This document shows, piece after piece, positions 5,454-7,294 of a stretch of DNA of 7,294 nucleotides. The stretch comes from DATJXG01 sp035500455 (GTDB taxonomy: Bacteria; Acidobacteriota; Terriglobia; Terriglobales; Acidobacteriaceae): contig DATJXG010000274.1 of the NCBI GenBank assembly GCA_035500455.1, positions 1-7,294 of the forward strand, read 5' to 3'. The first letter of the stretch is position 1. Every line of letters begins with the position of its first letter. Below the pieces are notes generated by a model. The model had not been told where the DNA came from, did no database searches, and saw nothing but the letters and a program-made list of their open reading frames with translations. The position numbers were made by a program, and so were the translations under genes.

Positions 5454-6293
5454 CTAAGCCGAATGCATCTTCCGAAATGCCTGCAGGCACTTCTCCACCG
5501 TCTCCAGCTCGGGATAGCGGCTGCCTTCCTGCTCGATGAGGTAATATTCCAGCCCGCCTCCCCCTTGCGCGGCTGCGAAGATTTTCTTCCAATCAGCCAC
5601 GCCTTCGCCAAACAGCACTTTGTATCCCTTCGCCGGATCCGGCGACCAGTCCTTGCAATGTATCGACCGGATTCGCCCCGGATTTGCCTTGATCCAAGCC
5701 ACCGGATCGGACCCGGCTTCGATACACGTGCCCACATCCAACTGCAGCATGACGGAAGGTTTCGTATTCTTCGCCAGCACCTCGATCGGCCGCTTCCCTT
5801 CCAGTGGCGTGAACTCCGGTTGATGATTGTGATAGCCCACCTTCAACCCCGCTCCTTCCAGCTGCTCCGCGGCCGAGTTCAGCGTATCGGCGACCGATTT
5901 CCAGCCGTCCAGGCTCGTCTGCTGCGGCGAACTCGCCATCACCACGTACTTGCATCCCAGCGTCAGGTTCATATCGCGGGCGCGCGTGAGGTTCTGCGAG
6001 TTGAAGTTGTCATATCCGTTGTGAGTGGAGTAGCAGCGAATGCCCAGATCGTCGAGCAGCTTGCGGGTCTGCCTGGTCTGGCTCTCGCTCCACTCGAAAT
6101 ACGGCCCGAAAAACTCAACGCACTGATACCCCATCTTGGCGACGGCGCGTACCGTGCCGTTGGGATCCTGCTTCAGCGCATCACGCACGGAGTAAAGTTC
6201 CAGGCCCACCGGAATCGACGACGCTGCACCGGCGCGCAACGCCCAGGGAAGCATGGCCGAGAAAGCCAGGAAAGAACGGCGCGAAAGAGTCAT
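5454..6293 (-). CDS. Tat-exported sugar phosphate isomerase/epimerase-like TIM-barrel protein
   Basis: The 279-residue product has a twin-arginine signal at its start (LSRRSFLAFSAMLPWALRA, residues 3-21) with a probable cut after AGA or AGAA. The mature protein is a xylose-isomerase-like TIM barrel (AP_endonuc_2 superfamily): GLELYSVRDAL (30-40) is the first strand, GYQCVEFFG (55-63) the second, followed by YHNHQPEF (154-161), LQLDVGTC (183-190), IHCKDW (211-216) and YLIEQE (251-256). By analogy Glu60, the His pair near 155-157, Asp186, His212 and Glu254 would ring a divalent metal. The substrate is unknown; relatives act on inositols, hexuloses or glycosides. Export by Tat fits folding around a metal in the cytoplasm before transport. 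GGGAG precedes the ATG. A structured gap separates it from the upstream ATPase gene, so it is not clearly in an operon. Confidence 0.9.
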   Translation of the reverse strand: MTLSRRSFLAFSAMLPWALRAGAASSIPVGLELYSVRDALKQDPNGTVRAVAKMGYQCVEFFGPYFEWSESQTRQTRKLLDDLGIRCYSTHNGYDNFNSQNLTRARDMNLTLGCKYVVMASSPQQTSLDGWKSVADTLNSAAEQLEGAGLKVGYHNHQPEFTPLEGKRPIEVLAKNTKPSVMLQLDVGTCIEAGSDPVAWIKANPGRIRSIHCKDWSPDPAKGYKVLFGEGVADWKKIFAAAQGGGGLEYYLIEQEGSRYPELETVEKCLQAFRKMHSA

Positions 6294-6341
6294 GTGCGAA
6301 TCTCCCGTGGCATCTTACTCGCCACGCGGCGGGAAATTCAA

Positions 6342-6394
6342 AGCGGATTTAGACCGCTATGCTCGAACCTGCCGAGGCCCGGCTTCGCTGCAGG
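6342..6394 (-). terminator. Two hairpins between the ATPase and TIM-barrel genes
   Basis: The first (6368-6394) is an 11-bp stem with one G-T pair and a two-base bulge: CCTGC-CGAGGC, loop CCG, GCTTCG-CT-GCAGG. The second (6342-6358) is AGCGG, 7-base loop, CCGCT, followed on the minus strand by TTGAATTT. Together they may end the ATPase transcript, but neither has a clean T-tract. Confidence 0.4.
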
Positions 6395-6472
6395 GATTTC
6401 CCGAATAGCGTGGTGCCAGAAAGGCTTTGCCAATTCGAGCGCGGCAGGGTTCTCCTCCAGATCTTCATCTCA

Positions 6473-7294
<822 letters not shown>

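Noticed and set aside
6312..6341. Promoter TTGAAT-N18-TAAGAT before the TIM-barrel gene
   Set aside because: The implied start at about 6305 would fall inside the GGGAG ribosome binding site, leaving essentially no leader.

Overview
The window reads as a chromosomal segment of a GC-rich soil-type bacterium, most likely an acidobacterium. That placement is an inference from the mix of families and from the intergenic repeats, not from a marker gene. The repeats include a hairpin built on CCCGAGCGAAGCGAGGG, runs of CACGAAGGA, and a CGCGGGC hairpin. All six recognisable genes, plus a truncated one at the low-coordinate edge, lie on the minus strand, so transcription runs from high to low coordinates. 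No integrase, transposase, tRNA, rRNA or CRISPR array is visible.

In transcription order: (1) the C-terminal 273 residues of a P1B-type, probably Cu(+)-exporting ATPase (6473-7294), cut by the window edge. (2) A Tat-exported TIM-barrel protein of the sugar-phosphate isomerase/epimerase superfamily (5454-6293). (3) A 300-base gap with degenerate CACGAAGGA repeats and an extended -10 promoter, leading to yebC (4403-5149). (4) A 425-base, repeat-dense non-coding gap. (5) tlyA (3228-3977), which appears to start at a CTG codon, followed 63 bases later by nadK (2283-3164). These two probably form an operon, and a REP-like hairpin sits between them. (6) A 529-base gap containing a good sigma70-type promoter, an inverted-repeat operator candidate centred near -61, and a leader of about 230 bases, all pointing at a secreted di-haem oxidoreductase (350-1753). 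(7) A strong hairpin, then the first 89 codons of an unidentified exported protein (1-269).

The genes do not form a dedicated pathway. yebC, tlyA and nadK are housekeeping functions (translation of difficult sequences, rRNA 2'-O-methylation, NADP synthesis). The copper ATPase, the Tat-exported barrel protein and the di-haem protein act at or outside the inner membrane. I see no convincing new multi-gene system here. The observations most worth testing are the CTG start of tlyA next to an A7 run, the regulatory region of the di-haem gene, and the layered repeats between tlyA and yebC.
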